A DNA stretch of 64,000 nt. It comes from Pseudonocardia thermophila. Its GTDB lineage: Bacteria > Actinomycetota > Actinomycetes > Mycobacteriales > Pseudonocardiaceae. The notes beneath the pieces are model-generated. The model was not told the DNA's origin. It was given only the letters and a program-made list of their open reading frames with translations, and did no database searches. Every line of letters begins with the position of its first letter. Positions within the stretch are counted from its first letter, which is position 1. This document shows, piece by piece, positions 55,001 to 64,000 of this stretch. A program made the position numbers and the translations under genes. Where the stretch lies: assembly GCF_900142365.1 (NCBI RefSeq), contig NZ_FRAP01000001.1, forward strand, positions 124,001-188,000, in the 5' to 3' direction.

Positions 55001-56545
55001 TCAGCCCTGCGTCAGGGCGGTCACGAGCTCCTCGGCGGTGCGCGCGTTGTCGATCAGCTCGCCCACGTGCCGCCGGGTGCCGCGCAGCGGTTCGAGGGTG
55101 GGGATGCGCACCAGCGACTCGCGGCCGAGGTCGAAGATGACCGAGTCCCACGAGGCCGCAGCGACCTCACCGGGGTACCGCTCGAGGCAGCGACCGCGGA
55201 AGTAGGCGCGGGTGTTCTCCGGCGGGTTGTGCATGGCCGCGCGGATGTCCTCCTCGCTGACCAGCCGCTTGATCGACCCGCGGGTGGCCAGGCGGTTGTA
55301 GAGCCCCTTCGCCATCCGCACGTCGCTGTACTGCAGGTCCACCAGCGCCAGCCGCCCGGACTCCCAGCTGAGCCCGTCGCGCTCCCGGTAGCCCTCGAGC
55401 AGCCGCAGCTTGGCCGTCCAGTCGAGCCGGTCGGCGGTCTCCATCGGGTCGCGCTCGAGCGCGTCGAGGACCTCGCCCCACAGCTGCAGCACCTCGGCCG
55501 TGTCCGGGTCGACGTCGGCGCCCAGGGTGTTCTCGACGTGCTTCTGCGCCTTCTCGAAGTACGCCCGCTGCACGTCCAGGCCGGTGAACTTGCGCCCGTC
55601 CACCAGGTCGACGGTGGTCTTGAGCGTGGGATCGTGGCTGATCCGGTGCACCGAGCGCACCGGCTCGGCCAGGCGCAGCTCGTCGAACCGGACGCCGTTC
55701 TCGATCATGTCCAGCACCAGCGCCGTGGTGCCGACCTTCAGCAGTGTGGAGTACTCGCTCAGGTTCGCGTCGCCGATGATCACGTGCAGACGGCGGTACT
55801 TGTCGGCGTCGGCGTGCGGCTCGTCGCGGGTGTTGATGATGCCGCGCTTGAGCGTGGTCTCCAGGCCGACCTCGACCTCGATGTAGTCGGCCCGCTGGGA
55901 CAGCTGGTAGCCGGGCTCCTCGCCCGTCGTGCCGATCCCGACCCGCCCGGAGCCGGTGATCACCTGCCGGGTCACGAAGAACGGCGTGAGCCCCGCCACG
56001 ATCGCCGGGAACGGGGTGAACCGGGACATCAGGTAGTTCTCGTGCGAGCCGTAGCTCGCGCCCTTGCCGTCGACGTTGTTCTTGTAGAGCTGGATCCGCG
56101 GGGCGCCGGGGACGGTGGCCGCCCGCAGCGCGGCCTCCTCCATCGTCCGCTCCCCCGCCTTGTCCCAGATCACGACGTCGCGCGGGGTGAGGACCTCGGG
56201 GGTCGAGTACTCCGGGTGCGCGTGGTCGACGTAGAGCCGGGCACCGTTGGTGAGGATGACGTTCGCGGCACCCAGGTCGTCGAGGTCGGAGTCGCCGGGC
56301 GAGTGCATCGTCGGCGCGGACAGGTCGAACCCGCGCGCGTCGCGCAGCGGGGACTCCACCTCGTAGTCCCACCGGGCCCGCCGGGACCGCGGGATGTCGG
56401 CCGCCGCGGCGTACGCCAGGACGATCTGGGTCGAGGTGATCACCGGGTTCGCGGCGGGGTCACCGGGCACCGAGATCCCGTACTCGACCTCGGTGCCCAT
56501 GATCCGGCGAGCACCGGACAGGGGCTTCGTCGACGGCTGTGTCAC
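55001..56545 (-). CDS. dop: Depupylase / Pup deamidase Dop
   Basis: Dop removes Pup from proteins and, where Pup ends in Gln, deamidates it. The 514-residue protein is a PafA homologue: [37 protein letters not shown] (catalytic Asp), [19 protein letters not shown] and the Dop-specific loop near [14 protein letters not shown] that PafA lacks. Since Pup here already ends in Glu, depupylation is its expected job. It precedes pup. Confidence 0.95.
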   Translation of the reverse strand: MTQPSTKPLSGARRIMGTEVEYGISVPGDPAANPVITSTQIVLAYAAAADIPRSRRARWDYEVESPLRDARGFDLSAPTMHSPGDSDLDDLGAANVILTNGARLYVDHAHPEYSTPEVLTPRDVVIWDKAGERTMEEAALRAATVPGAPRIQLYKNNVDGKGASYGSHENYLMSRFTPFPAIVAGLTPFFVTRQVITGSGRVGIGTTGEEPGYQLSQRADYIEVEVGLETTLKRGIINTRDEPHADADKYRRLHVIIGDANLSEYSTLLKVGTTALVLDMIENGVRFDELRLAEPVRSVHRISHDPTLKTTVDLVDGRKFTGLDVQRAYFEKAQKHVENTLGADVDPDTAEVLQLWGEVLDALERDPMETADRLDWTAKLRLLEGYRERDGLSWESGRLALVDLQYSDVRMAKGLYNRLATRGSIKRLVSEEDIRAAMHNPPENTRAYFRGRCLERYPGEVAAASWDSVIFDLGRESLVRIPTLEPLRGTRRHVGELIDNARTAEELVTALTQG

Positions 56546-56599
56546 GCGCGCACCTCACACGAGCTCATCCGCCGAGCCTAACCGGCGGAAGATGGGACC

Positions 56600-57121
56600 G
56601 TGCAGGATCCTGGCGCCGAACTCGTGGCGCTCTACGACCCCGAGGGTGCCCCGACCGGCGAAGCGGCGCAACGCAGCGTCGTCTACCGCGACGGACTCTG
56701 GCACGCCGCCACGGCCGTGCTCCTGCGCAGCACCGACGGACGGCGGGTCTACCTGCACCGGCGGACGGACACCAAACTGGTCCACCCGGGTGCGTACGAC
56801 TGCTGGGCAGGCGGGGTGGTCGACCCGGGCGAGACGCCCGGTGCGGCCGCGGAGCGGGAGCTGGCCGAAGAACTCGGGGTGACGGGCGTCCCGCTCGCGC
56901 CGCTCGACCGGTTCCGCTACGACGACGGCCGGCTGCGCTACCACGTGTTCGCCTACGAGGCGTTCTGGGACGGCCCGGTCACCTGGCAGCCCGAGGAGGT
57001 GGCCTGGGGCGGCTGGGTCACCGTGGCGGAGCTGCGTGCGGTGCTCGCCGACCCGGCTCGCCCGTTCGCCCCGGACGGGCGGGTGGGTGCGCAGCGCTGG
57101 CTGGCCCGGCTGGGGACCTGA
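56600..57121 (+). CDS. NUDIX hydrolase
   Basis: The 173-residue protein has a NUDIX box GGVVDPGETPGAAAERELAE followed by ELGV, matching GX5EX7REUXEEXGU. RDGLWHAATAVLLRSTDGRR, YLHRRTDTKLVHPGAYDCWA and FAYEAFWDGPV resemble the YfcD/IPP-isomerase-like subgroup, but the substrate is not predictable. GTG 56600 starts 54 bp from divergent dop. The plus-strand orientation breaks the dop-mpa run. Confidence 0.88.
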   Translation: MQDPGAELVALYDPEGAPTGEAAQRSVVYRDGLWHAATAVLLRSTDGRRVYLHRRTDTKLVHPGAYDCWAGGVVDPGETPGAAAERELAEELGVTGVPLAPLDRFRYDDGRLRYHVFAYEAFWDGPVTWQPEEVAWGGWVTVAELRAVLADPARPFAPDGRVGAQRWLARLGT

Positions 57122-57150
57122 GGCGGGGTCCGAGGGGATCAGGACGGGGA

Positions 57151-57471
57151 TCAGCCGAACCACCGCACGGTCATGCCGGGCAGGCCGTCCGGGTACCGAT
57201 CACGGACCTCGCACCACTCCTGCACGTTCGCCCGCACGATGAGCGCAGCCGCGGTCAGGGGCTCGCCGCCGAGCCCCGCGAGCATCCCCGGGAAGGTGAG
57301 CCGCCACCTCGCCTCCCGGCCTTCGGCCTCGGCGAGCTCGACGACGAGCCCGGTCCCGGTGCGGTCGGCCACCACGCCGGTCGCCTCCGGCAGCCGCTCC
57401 CGGACCGCGGCGGCGAGCTCGTCGACGGTCCACGGCGCATCCGGTGCCGAACCAGCGACGGGCCGGCGCAC
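57151..57471 (-). CDS. Uncharacterised protein downstream of lpdA
   Basis: The 106-residue product (WTVDELAAAVRERLPEATGV, LVVELAEAEGREARWRLTFP, NVQEWCEVRDRYPDGLPGMT) looks like a small soluble alpha-beta protein. I do not recognise a family. It starts at GTG 57471, three bases after the lpdA stop, so the two are coupled, and it converges on the NUDIX gene. Confidence 0.6.
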   Translation of the reverse strand: MRRPVAGSAPDAPWTVDELAAAVRERLPEATGVVADRTGTGLVVELAEAEGREARWRLTFPGMLAGLGGEPLTAAALIVRANVQEWCEVRDRYPDGLPGMTVRWFG

Positions 57472-57474
57472 GGC

Positions 57475-58890
57475 TCAGAGGTTGATCATGTGCCCGGCGA
57501 GCCCGTGGATGGCCTCCTGGAGCCCCTCGGACAGCGTCGGGTGCGCGTGGACGTTGCGGGCCAGCTCGTGGGCGGTGAGGTCCCACTTCTGCGCCAGCGT
57601 GAGCTCCGGCAGCAGCTCGGTGACCTCGGGGCCGATGAGGTGACCGCCGAGCAGCTCGCCGTGCGTGTCGTCGCTGATGAGCTTGACGAACCCGCCCGGC
57701 TCGGCGATGCCCTGCGCCTTGCCGTTCGCGGTGAAGGGGAACTTCGCGACCTTCACCTTCCACCCGCGCTCCGCGGCCAGCTCGTTCGCCTGGGCCTCGG
57801 TGTAGCCGAAGCTCGCCACCTGCGGTGTGCAGAACGTCGCCCGCGGCATCATCACGTAGTCCTCGGGCCCGAGCGGCATCGTCTCGGCGCCGGCGATCGT
57901 CTCGGCCGCGACCACGCCCTGGGCCTCGGCGACGTGGGCGAGCATCAGCTTCGCGGTGACGTCGCCGATCGCGTACACGTGCTCGACGTTGGTGCGCATG
58001 TGGTCGTCGACCGCGATCGCGCCCCGCTCGGTCAGCGCGACGCCCAGCCTCTCCAGGCCGTAGCCCTCGGTGCGCGGGGCGAACCCGATCGCGGAGAGCA
58101 GCTTGTCGGCGGTGAGCGTCTTCTCCTGGCCGTTCTGGGTGACCGTGACGGTCACACCGTCACCGGACTCGTCGACCGCTTCGACCTTCGTGGAGGTCAG
58201 CACGTCGATGCCGTACTTCTTGTAGCGGCGGGCCAGCTCCTTGGAGACCTCGGCGTCCTCCAGCGGCAGGAGCCGGTCGAGGAACTCGACGATCGTGACC
58301 TTGACGCCGAAGTTGCGCAGCACGAACGCGAACTCGACACCGATCGCGCCGGCCCCCGCGATGACGATGCTCTTCGGGAGATCGCGGCTGAGGATCTGCT
58401 CCTCGTAGGTGACGACCTTCTCCGAGCGCTCCACCCCGGGCATCATCCGGGTGGTGGTGCCGGTGGCGATGATGACGTCGTCGTAGGTGACGGTCTCGGT
58501 GCCGCCGGAGTTGAGCGCGACCTCGATCACACCGGGCTCGACGAACGTGCCCCGCCCGTCGAACTCGGTGATCTTGTTCTTCTTCATCAGGTAGTGCACG
58601 CCCTTGACGCGGCCCTCGGCCACGGCCCGGCTGCGGTCGAAGGCGGCCCCGAAGTCGAACGAGACGTCGCCGGAGACCCCGAAGGTCTTCGCCTCGTCGG
58701 TCATCAGGTGCGCGAGCTCGGCGTTGCGCAGCAGCGCCTTCGACGGGATGCACCCGACGTTCAGGCACACGCCGCCCCAGTACTTCTCCTCCACCACGGC
58801 GACGCTCTTGCCGAGCTGAGCCGCGCGGATCGCCGCGACGTACCCACCGGGACCTGCACCGAGAACGACCACGTCGAAGTGCGATGACAT
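57475..58890 (-). CDS. lpdA: Dihydrolipoyl dehydrogenase
   Basis: LpdA is the E3 flavoprotein of 2-oxo acid dehydrogenase complexes and, in mycobacteria, of the AhpC/AhpD/DlaT peroxidase system. The 471-residue protein has [20 protein letters not shown] (FAD), redox motif [13 protein letters not shown] (about 42-54), [20 protein letters not shown] (NAD), [15 protein letters not shown] and the C-terminal base [16 protein letters not shown] 58890 (MSSHF) is preferred to 58899. Confidence 0.95.
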   Translation of the reverse strand: MSSHFDVVVLGAGPGGYVAAIRAAQLGKSVAVVEEKYWGGVCLNVGCIPSKALLRNAELAHLMTDEAKTFGVSGDVSFDFGAAFDRSRAVAEGRVKGVHYLMKKNKITEFDGRGTFVEPGVIEVALNSGGTETVTYDDVIIATGTTTRMMPGVERSEKVVTYEEQILSRDLPKSIVIAGAGAIGVEFAFVLRNFGVKVTIVEFLDRLLPLEDAEVSKELARRYKKYGIDVLTSTKVEAVDESGDGVTVTVTQNGQEKTLTADKLLSAIGFAPRTEGYGLERLGVALTERGAIAVDDHMRTNVEHVYAIGDVTAKLMLAHVAEAQGVVAAETIAGAETMPLGPEDYVMMPRATFCTPQVASFGYTEAQANELAAERGWKVKVAKFPFTANGKAQGIAEPGGFVKLISDDTHGELLGGHLIGPEVTELLPELTLAQKWDLTAHELARNVHAHPTLSEGLQEAIHGLAGHMINL

Positions 58891-59065
58891 GGTCGCCACC
58901 CTAGTAGGCGACTCCCGTCGGCGGTGCGCCCGTCGTGCATCCGTGATCTTGCGCCATCGGTGTGATGACCACCACCGCGGGAATTATGTGAACGCTCAAC
59001 TTGTAATTATTGGTGTCCGCTCAACAACTGAGCTTTCACGTACCCCCACGGAGGACCGAAGCAGC

Positions 59066-59608
59066 ATGACGACCGCGACCCGCATCCCCGGTTACATCGC
59101 CGGCACCTGGGACATCGACCCCGTCCACTCCACGGTCGGCTTCGCCGTCCGGCACATGATGGTCAGCAAGGTCCGCGGCCGTTTCACCACGTTCTCGGGC
59201 GAGATCGTCACCGGTGAGAACCTGGAGGACTCGAAGGTCACCGCCACCGTCGACGCCGCTTCGATCGACACGGCGAACGAGCAGCGCGACGAGCACATCC
59301 GCTCCGCCGACTTCTTCGCGGTCGAGAAGTACCCGACCTGGACCTTCCGCTCCACCTCGGTCAGCGAGGACAAGCTGGAGGGCGAGCTGACCATCAAGGG
59401 CGTGACCAAGCCGGTCACCTTCGACCTGGAGTTCACCGGCTTCGGGCCGGACGCCTACGGCGGCACCCGCGCCGGGTTCGAGGCCACCACCACCATCAAC
59501 CGCAACGACTTCGGCGTCGACATCCAGATGCCGCTCGACGGTGGCGGCGTGGTGATCGGCGACAAGGTCACCATCACCCTCGAGATCGAGGCCGTGCTGC
59601 GCAAGTGA
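59066..59608 (+). CDS. YceI family lipid-binding protein
   Basis: YceI proteins are lipocalin-like barrels that bind polyisoprenoids. The 180-residue protein has WDIDPVHSTVGFAVRHMMVS, FTTFSGEIVTGENLEDSKVT, DEHIRSADFFAVEKYPTWTF and LTIKGVTKPVTFDLEFTGFG. It has no signal peptide, so it is cytoplasmic, as in most actinobacterial members. ATG 59066 has GGAGGA 11 bp upstream. It is divergent from lpdA with 175 bp between. Confidence 0.92.
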   Translation: MTTATRIPGYIAGTWDIDPVHSTVGFAVRHMMVSKVRGRFTTFSGEIVTGENLEDSKVTATVDAASIDTANEQRDEHIRSADFFAVEKYPTWTFRSTSVSEDKLEGELTIKGVTKPVTFDLEFTGFGPDAYGGTRAGFEATTTINRNDFGVDIQMPLDGGGVVIGDKVTITLEIEAVLRK

Positions 59609-59649
59609 GTCGCACGTGAGGTGAGAGCCGGCCACTCGCGAGCCGGCGA

Positions 59650-60200
59650 GCACCTATCACGAGGTCGGGCCCTTACCGGGAACGACGCCGCCGACGGCAC
59701 TGCGGGAGGCGATCGCGGCCGTCTGGACGCTCGACGCACCTCGCGGCGCGTGCTCCCGGACGGGTGCACGGACCTGGTCTGGAGCAGCGGCGAGCTCCTC
59801 GTCGCCGGCCCGGACACCGCACCTGACCGGCGGTCGCGCTCCGGCGCGGCCGCCGGTGTGCGTTTCCAGCCGGGTGCGCTCCCGTCGCTCGTGGCGTGCC
59901 CGGCGCGGCGCTGCGCGACCAGCGCGTCCCGCTCGCCGAGCTGCTCCCCGATCTCGCCGGCGCCGCGACCGCCCGCATCGAGCGCGGCGACGATCCCACC
60001 GCGGTGCTGCTCGACCTCGCCCCGCGGCTGCCCGGCGATCCCGCCCTGCCGTGCGGCGCGCGTCGCGCGGTGCGGTGGCCGGGCGATCAGCCGCGGAGCT
60101 GGCCGACGCGCTCGGCTGGCTACGCCGGCCAGCCGCACCTCTCCCAGGAGGTCCGCACCCTCGTCGGGACCAGCCCGGCTCAGCTGAGCGGGCCGAACAG
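59650..60200 (+). pseudogene. Decayed AraC-family regulator
   Basis: Pieces of one AraC-type regulator appear in order but in three frames. Frame 0 has YHEVGPLPGTTPPTALREAI and AAVWTLDAPRG from 59655. The next frame has RVLPDGCTDLVWSSGELLVA and VRFQPGALPSLV. The third has VPLAELLPDLAGAATARIER and DLAPRLPGDPA. Frame 0 returns with AAELADALGW, then GYAGQPHLSQEVRTLVGTSP. The middle of the helix-turn-helix is missing and no start codon remains. At least three frameshifts and a deletion make it nonfunctional. Confidence 0.8.
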
Positions 60201-60345
60201 GTCGACGCCCGTGCCGTCGGGCGCCGGGCAGGGTCACCTCCACGTGCCCGTCCGCCTCAGGGGGCAGTCCAGGGCCGAGCAGGCGGTAGAAGGCCGGTGC
60301 TCTCGCCATGTCGGAGACGATGATGCCGGTGTGGTCGAAGCGTCC
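60180..60345 (-). pseudogene. Decayed VOC (glyoxalase-like) gene
   Basis: The minus strand encodes FDHTGIIVSDMARAPAFYRL, then PPEADGHVEVTLPGA, the start of a vicinal-oxygen-chelate protein. A frame change then leads into DGTGVDLFGPLS and a TGA at 60180-60182, the usual end of such proteins. About 60-70 central residues are missing and there is no start codon. It overlaps the tail of the decayed AraC gene, with which VOC genes are often paired. Confidence 0.72.
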
Positions 60346-60417
60346 GTGCGTCGTGCGCCGCGACGCTAGGGGCTCCCGGCGGCCCCTGTCGTGAACGGAT
60401 CGGACAGCCCCGAAGAG

Positions 60418-60469
60418 CCGCGAACGGCCCTTCCGTGAGCGGTGCTGCTCACGGAAGGGCCGTTCGTGG
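60418..60469. repeat. 52-bp palindromic element, copy 3
   Basis: The arms CCGCGAACGGCCCTTCCGT and ACGGAAGGGCCGTTCGTGG flank GAGCGGTGCTGCTC. It differs from copies 1 and 2 by compensated changes (CAC/GTG to CCC/GGG in the arms). It lies 30 bp beyond the ahpF stop and next to the AraC/VOC remnants. Confidence 0.95.
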
Positions 60470-60498
60470 AGATCGCGCGGGCCCGCCGCGGTGCCTGA

Positions 60499-62073
60499 TC
60501 AGACCGGCGCCGTCGTGCGGATCAGGTGGTCGAAGGCGCTCAGCGCGGCCTTCGCCCCCTCACCGGCAGCGGTGACGATCTGCTTGTACGGCACGGTCGT
60601 GCAGTCACCCGCCGCGAACACCCCCGGGACGTTCGTCCGGCCGGCGGCGTCCACCACGACCTCGCCCCGGTCGGTGAGCTCGATGGTGTCGGCCAGCCAG
60701 TCCGTGTTCGGCACCAACCCGATCTGCACGAAGACGCCCGCCACGTCCAGGACGTGCTCCTCGCCGCTCGTGCGGTCCCGGTAGCGCAGCCCGGTGACCC
60801 GGCGACCGTCGCCGATCACCTCGGTGGTCTGCGCCTCCAGCACGACCGTCACGTTCGGCAGGCTGCGCAGCTTGCGCTGCAGCACCTCGTCGGCGCGCAG
60901 CTCCCCGAGGAACTCCAGGAGCGTGACCCGGGAGGTGATGCCGGCCAGGTCGATGGCCGCCTCCACCCCCGAGTTGCCGCCTCCGACGACCGCCACGGGC
61001 TTGCCCTTGAACAGCGGGCCATCGCAGTGCGGGCAGTAGGTCACGCCCTTGTTGCGGTACTCCTGTTCGCCGGGGACCCCGAGGTTGCGCCACCGGGCGC
61101 CGGTCGCGAGCACGATCGTCCGGGCGCGCAGCTGCGCACCGTTCTCGAACTCGACGACCAGCGGCTCGCCTTCCTCGACCGGCGCGACGAGCTTGACCGC
61201 CTTCTGCCGGTCGATGACGTCGACCTCGTACTCCCGCACGTGCCGCTCCAGAGCCGCCCCGTACTGGACGCCCTCGGTGTGCAGCACGGTCGGGTAGTTC
61301 TCGATCCCGGCGGTGTCGAGGACCTGGCCGCCCAGCCGCTCGGCGACCAGCCCGGTGCGGATCCCCTTGCGGGCCGCGTAGATCGCCGCCGTCGCACCGG
61401 CCGGGCCGCCCCCGACGACGAGCACGTCGTAGGTCTCGCGGCCGGACATCTCCTGCGCCTGCCGCTCCTCGGCGCCGGAGTCGAGCTTGGCGACGATGTC
61501 GGCCAGGCCCATCCGGCCCTGGGCGAACAGCTCACCGTTGAGGTAGACGGTCGGGACGCTCAGGATCTCCCGCGCCTTGACCTCGTCCGCGAACGCACCG
61601 CCCTCGATCGCCGTGTGGGTCACGTTCGGGTTCAGCGCGCTCATGATGTTGAGCGCCTGGACCACGTCGGGGCAGTTCTGGCAGGTGAGCGAGAAGTAGG
61701 TCTCGAAGTGCAGCGGACCCGGCAGCGCCTTGACCTGCTCGAGCAGCTCAGCCTCCTCCTTGGGCGGGTGACCGCCCACGTGGAGCAGCGCCAGCACCAG
61801 GGAGGTGAACTCGTGCCCGAGCGGGACACCTGCGAAGCGGACGCCGGTGTCCACGCCGGGATTGGTGATCAGGAACGACGGGCGGCGCACGTCGTCGAGG
61901 TCGCGCTCGACGACGGTCACCTTGTCGCTGACCGACGCGATGTCGGCCAGCAGCTCCCGTGTCTGCTGACTGACCCTGTCGGAGTCATCGCCCAGGGTCG
62001 CCACCAGCTCGATAGGCTTGCGGAGCAGCCCAAGATGCTCCTTGAGCTGCGCCTTCAGGCGCTCGTCCAGCAT
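60499..62073 (-). CDS. ahpF: Alkyl hydroperoxide reductase subunit F
   Basis: AhpF passes electrons from NAD(P)H to AhpC. The 524-residue protein has an N-terminal double thioredoxin-like domain with the redox centre [13 protein letters not shown] (usual form CHNC), then a thioredoxin-reductase-like part: [20 protein letters not shown] (FAD), [20 protein letters not shown] (redox CXXC plus NAD loop) and [19 protein letters not shown] 62073 follows the ahpC stop by one base. Confidence 0.95.
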   Translation of the reverse strand: MLDERLKAQLKEHLGLLRKPIELVATLGDDSDRVSQQTRELLADIASVSDKVTVVERDLDDVRRPSFLITNPGVDTGVRFAGVPLGHEFTSLVLALLHVGGHPPKEEAELLEQVKALPGPLHFETYFSLTCQNCPDVVQALNIMSALNPNVTHTAIEGGAFADEVKAREILSVPTVYLNGELFAQGRMGLADIVAKLDSGAEERQAQEMSGRETYDVLVVGGGPAGATAAIYAARKGIRTGLVAERLGGQVLDTAGIENYPTVLHTEGVQYGAALERHVREYEVDVIDRQKAVKLVAPVEEGEPLVVEFENGAQLRARTIVLATGARWRNLGVPGEQEYRNKGVTYCPHCDGPLFKGKPVAVVGGGNSGVEAAIDLAGITSRVTLLEFLGELRADEVLQRKLRSLPNVTVVLEAQTTEVIGDGRRVTGLRYRDRTSGEEHVLDVAGVFVQIGLVPNTDWLADTIELTDRGEVVVDAAGRTNVPGVFAAGDCTTVPYKQIVTAAGEGAKAALSAFDHLIRTTAPV

Positions 62074-62074
62074 G

Positions 62075-62638
62075 TCAGATCTTGCCGACCAGCTCCAGGG
62101 ACGGGGACAGGGTCTCGGCGCCCTCCTCCCACTTCGCCGGGCAGACCTCACCGGGGTGGGCGGCGATGTACTGCGCGGCCTTGACCCGGCGCAGCAGCTC
62201 GGCGGCGCTGCGGCCGATGCCGTTGTCGTTGACCTCGGCGGCCTTGATCACGCCGTCGGGGTCGATGACGAACGTGCCGCGCAGGGCCTGGCCCGCGTCC
62301 TCGATCAGCACGTCGAAGGCGCGCGAGAGCTCGAAGGTCATGTCGGCGAGCATCGGGTACTTCACCTTGCCGACGGCCGGCGAGCTGTCGTGCCACGCCT
62401 TGTGCGAGAAGTGGCTGTCGGTGGAGACGGCGTACACCTCGACGCCGAGCTTCTGGAACTCCTCGTAGTTGTCGGCGAGGTCCTCGAGCTCCGTGGGGCA
62501 GACGAAGGTGAAGTCACCCGGGTAGAAGACCAGCACGCTCCACTTGCCCTTGAGGTCGGCGTCGGTGACCTCGATGAACTTCCCGTCGTGGAAAGCGTTC
62601 ACCTTGAACGGCTGGATGGTGCTGTTGATCAGAGGCAT
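62075..62638 (-). CDS. ahpC: Alkyl hydroperoxide reductase subunit C (peroxiredoxin)
   Basis: AhpC reduces peroxides. The 187-residue 2-Cys peroxiredoxin has [18 protein letters not shown] (peroxidatic Cys), [31 protein letters not shown] and [13 protein letters not shown] (resolving Cys). ATG 62638 has AGGAG 5 bp upstream. It forms an operon with ahpF. No oxyR gene is adjacent, but the upstream region carries operator-like repeats. Confidence 0.96.
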   Translation of the reverse strand: MPLINSTIQPFKVNAFHDGKFIEVTDADLKGKWSVLVFYPGDFTFVCPTELEDLADNYEEFQKLGVEVYAVSTDSHFSHKAWHDSSPAVGKVKYPMLADMTFELSRAFDVLIEDAGQALRGTFVIDPDGVIKAAEVNDNGIGRSAAELLRRVKAAQYIAAHPGEVCPAKWEEGAETLSPSLELVGKI

Positions 62639-62687
62639 CGTCACTCCTACTCGTGCGACCGCCGCGGAACCAGGGGAGCACCGCGGG

Positions 62688-62712
62688 CTTGTCTTGAATG
62701 ATTCCAGACAAG
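62688..62712 (-). promoter_or_regulatory. ahpC: Inverted repeat upstream of ahpC, Fur-family-like operator
   Basis: CTTGTCT at 62688-62694 and AGACAAG at 62706-62712 are perfect arms. Inside, TTGAATGATTCCA resembles the 6-1-6 form TTGAAT-N-ATTCAA of peroxide-sensing Fur-family boxes with one mismatch. It lies 50-74 bp before the ahpC start. Confidence 0.5.
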
Positions 62713-62725
62713 GCGGTGAGATGCC

Positions 62726-62768
62726 GAATCTGCGGACCATGGCCTGCGTCACGCATGAATCTGCGGAC
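62726..62768. repeat. GAATCTGCGGAC direct repeat upstream of ahpC
   Basis: GAATCTGCGGAC occurs at 62726-62737 and 62757-62768, 31 bp apart (about three helical turns), upstream of the ahpC inverted repeat. In-phase spacing suits a regulator binding two sites. Confidence 0.6.
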
Positions 62769-62898
62769 AAAGACCTTGATCAACGGATGTTGAGGATATC
62801 CACGCTGATCAACCACGGGTCCGCCGGGCGGTCCGCCGCGGATCGGCCCTCTCCGCGTCAGCAGGCCTGTGACCAGCACCTCACCCGGACCGGGAAAG

Positions 62899-62950
62899 CC
62901 ACGAACGGCCCTTTCGTGCGCAATGCTGCTACGAAAGGGCCGTTCGTCGG
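62899..62950. repeat. 52-bp palindromic element, copy 4
   Basis: The arms CCACGAACGGCCCTTTCGT and ACGAAAGGGCCGTTCGTCGG flank GCGCAATGCTGCT. One extra C near the right end breaks the final base pairs. It lies in the long gap between ahpC and mpa, about 85 bp beyond the decayed GNAT gene. Confidence 0.9.
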
Positions 62951-63034
62951 GAATCGGTGGGGGCGAAGGTCCCGGACGCCGGTGTGAGATCCAGCGCGAG
63001 ATCCAGCGGGTGGAGGTCGAGCGTGAACTCCACC

Positions 63035-63233
63035 GAGGTCCTCCGGCGCCCCGCAGCCGACCAGCAGGCCGTGGTCGCGCACGTGCAGAACGCGGTCTCC
63101 GGTGCGCGCAGCGCATCCGGGTCCCGCGCGCGTGCACGTGCTCGGGCGGGCTCAGCTCGTGCGTCTGGTCCAGGTGCGCCTGCGGGAACGCCGCCACGTC
63201 GCGACCCCGCAGGTCGCCGACGACGATCTGCAC
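63035..63233 (-). pseudogene. Decayed GNAT acetyltransferase gene
   Basis: A GTG at 63233 with GGGGGGA upstream opens MQIVVGDLRGRDVAAFPQAH and LDQTHELSPPEHVHA, the start of a GNAT N-acetyltransferase. The homology continues as DPDALRAPETAF in a second frame and VRDHGLLVGCGAPEDLGG in a third. The acetyl-CoA-binding part does not follow. Frameshifts and truncation make it nonfunctional. Confidence 0.7.
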
Positions 63234-63261
63234 GCATCCCCCGAACACGTCCCCCGAACAC

Positions 63262-63300
63262 GGCGAACCGCCCGGTGCTCGAAGCACCGGGCGGTTCGCC
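63262..63300 (-). terminator. Terminator after mpa
   Basis: GGCGAACCGCCCGGTGCT at 63262-63279 and its exact complement at 63283-63300 form an 18-bp perfect stem with a 3-nt loop, 27 bp after the mpa stop. No U-tract follows. Confidence 0.8.
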
Positions 63301-63327
63301 TGCTCGTCGTCTCCTACAGGTGGGTCG

Positions 63328-64000
63328 TCACAGGTACTGGCCCGTGTTCGACGCGGTGTCGATCGCGCGGCCGGTGTCGGCGTTCTTCCCGGTGACGAGC
63401 GTGCGGATGTAGACGATCCGCTCGCCCTTCTTGCCGGAGATGCGCGCCCAGTCGTCGGGGTTGGTGGTGTTGGGCAGGTCCTCGTTCTCGGCGAACTCGT
63501 CGACGATCGCGTCCAGCAGGTGCTGGACCCGCAGACCCGGCTGGCCCGTCTCCAGCACCGACTTGATCGCGGCCTTCTTCGACCGGTCGACGATGTTCTG
63601 GATCATCGCGCCGGAGTTGAAGTCCTTGAAGTAGAGCGTCTCCTTGTCGCCGTTGGCGTAGGTGACCTCCAGGAACCGGTTCTCCTCGCTCTCGTCGTAC
63701 ATCCGCTCGACGACCCGCTGGATCATCGCGTCGATGCACGCCTTCCGGTCGCCGCCGAACTCGGCGAGGTCGTCCTTGTGGATCGGCAGCGTCTCGGTCA
63801 GGTACTTCGAGAAGATGTCCTTCGCCGCCTCCGCGTCCGGCCGCTCGATCTTGATCTTCACGTCCAGCCGACCGGGCCGCAGGATCGCGGGGTCGATCAT
63901 GTCCTCGCGGTTGGACGCGCCGATCACGATCACGTTCTCCAGGCCCTCGACGCCGTCGATCTCGGCGAGGAGCTGGGGCACGATCGTGGTCTCGACGTCG
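63328..64000 (-). CDS. mpa: Proteasomal AAA ATPase Mpa/ARC, C-terminal part
   Basis: Mpa captures pupylated proteins, unfolds them and feeds them to the 20S proteasome. The visible 224 residues (the gene continues past the window end) start in the AAA domain: [20 protein letters not shown] and [20 protein letters not shown] (arginine-finger region), then the lid helices and [20 protein letters not shown]. The protein ends in GQYL, the conserved penultimate-Tyr motif that docks on PrcA. It is separated from dop by about 6.8 kb of unrelated genes. Confidence 0.95.
   Translation of the reverse strand, partial: DVETTIVPQLLAEIDGVEGLENVIVIGASNREDMIDPAILRPGRLDVKIKIERPDAEAAKDIFSKYLTETLPIHKDDLAEFGGDRKACIDAMIQRVVERMYDESEENRFLEVTYANGDKETLYFKDFNSGAMIQNIVDRSKKAAIKSVLETGQPGLRVQHLLDAIVDEFAENEDLPNTTNPDDWARISGKKGERIVYIRTLVTGKNADTGRAIDTASNTGQYL

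Noticed and set aside
62957-63412. A 151-codon plus-strand frame across the gap before mpa
   Set aside because: It is antisense to the GNAT remnant and crosses the mpa terminator. The product is Arg/Ala low-complexity.

Overview
The window is high-GC actinobacterial chromosome, most likely from the Pseudonocardiaceae (Pseudonocardia-like; inferred from gene content and order). The markers are rbpA, whiA, bldD, actinobacterial integration host factor mihF, the Pup-proteasome system and PafBC. Almost every gene lies on the minus strand, in long translationally coupled runs with ATGA, GTGA or TGATG junctions. No rRNA, tRNA, CRISPR array, prophage or insertion sequence was recognised.

Layout. 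1-9254: rbpA, secG, the glycolytic operon gap-pgk-tpiA, and the conserved cluster uvrC-rapZ-yvcK-whiA. 9467-13950: accessory genes, namely a DUF2786 protein behind a DNA-damage-type promoter, an uncharacterised 348-residue protein behind 16-bp tandem repeats, a dihydroorotate-dehydrogenase-like enzyme, an enoyl-CoA hydratase and a membrane protein. 13974-17036: riboflavin genes ribH-ribA-ribE plus rpe, without ribD. 17560-24018: rsmB, fmt, def, priA, metK. 24841-27483: coaBC, rpoZ, gmk, mihF. 27979-36040: the pyrimidine operon pyrR-pyrB-pyrC-carA-carB-pyrF, with a PyrR-type RNA loop beside the pyrR Shine-Dalgarno. 36506-39804: bldD, a luciferase-like/FAD-oxidase fusion and a divergent HxlR regulator. 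39801-44244: nusB, efp, pepQ, aroQ, aroB, aroK. 44582-64000: tatC-tatA, pafC-pafB, pafA, a siderophore-interacting protein, a PAP2/diacylglycerol kinase, DUF4186, prcA-prcB-pup-dop, a NUDIX-lpd-YceI-ahpF-ahpC insertion, and the end of the proteasomal ATPase gene mpa.

How it fits together. Pup is made with C-terminal Glu, PafA attaches it to targets, Dop removes it, and Mpa feeds pupylated proteins to PrcAB. PafB and PafC are transcription activators of the DNA-damage response, and the DUF2786 promoter carries both a LexA-type box and a PafBC-type motif. The glycolytic, pyrimidine, riboflavin, shikimate and translation genes are housekeeping.

Most notable non-coding signal: four intergenic copies (near 22.7, 37.1, 60.4 and 62.9 kb) of one 52-bp near-perfect palindrome with conserved arms and a conserved TGCTG in the centre. 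The last two sit next to decayed genes: an AraC/VOC pair and a GNAT acetyltransferase.
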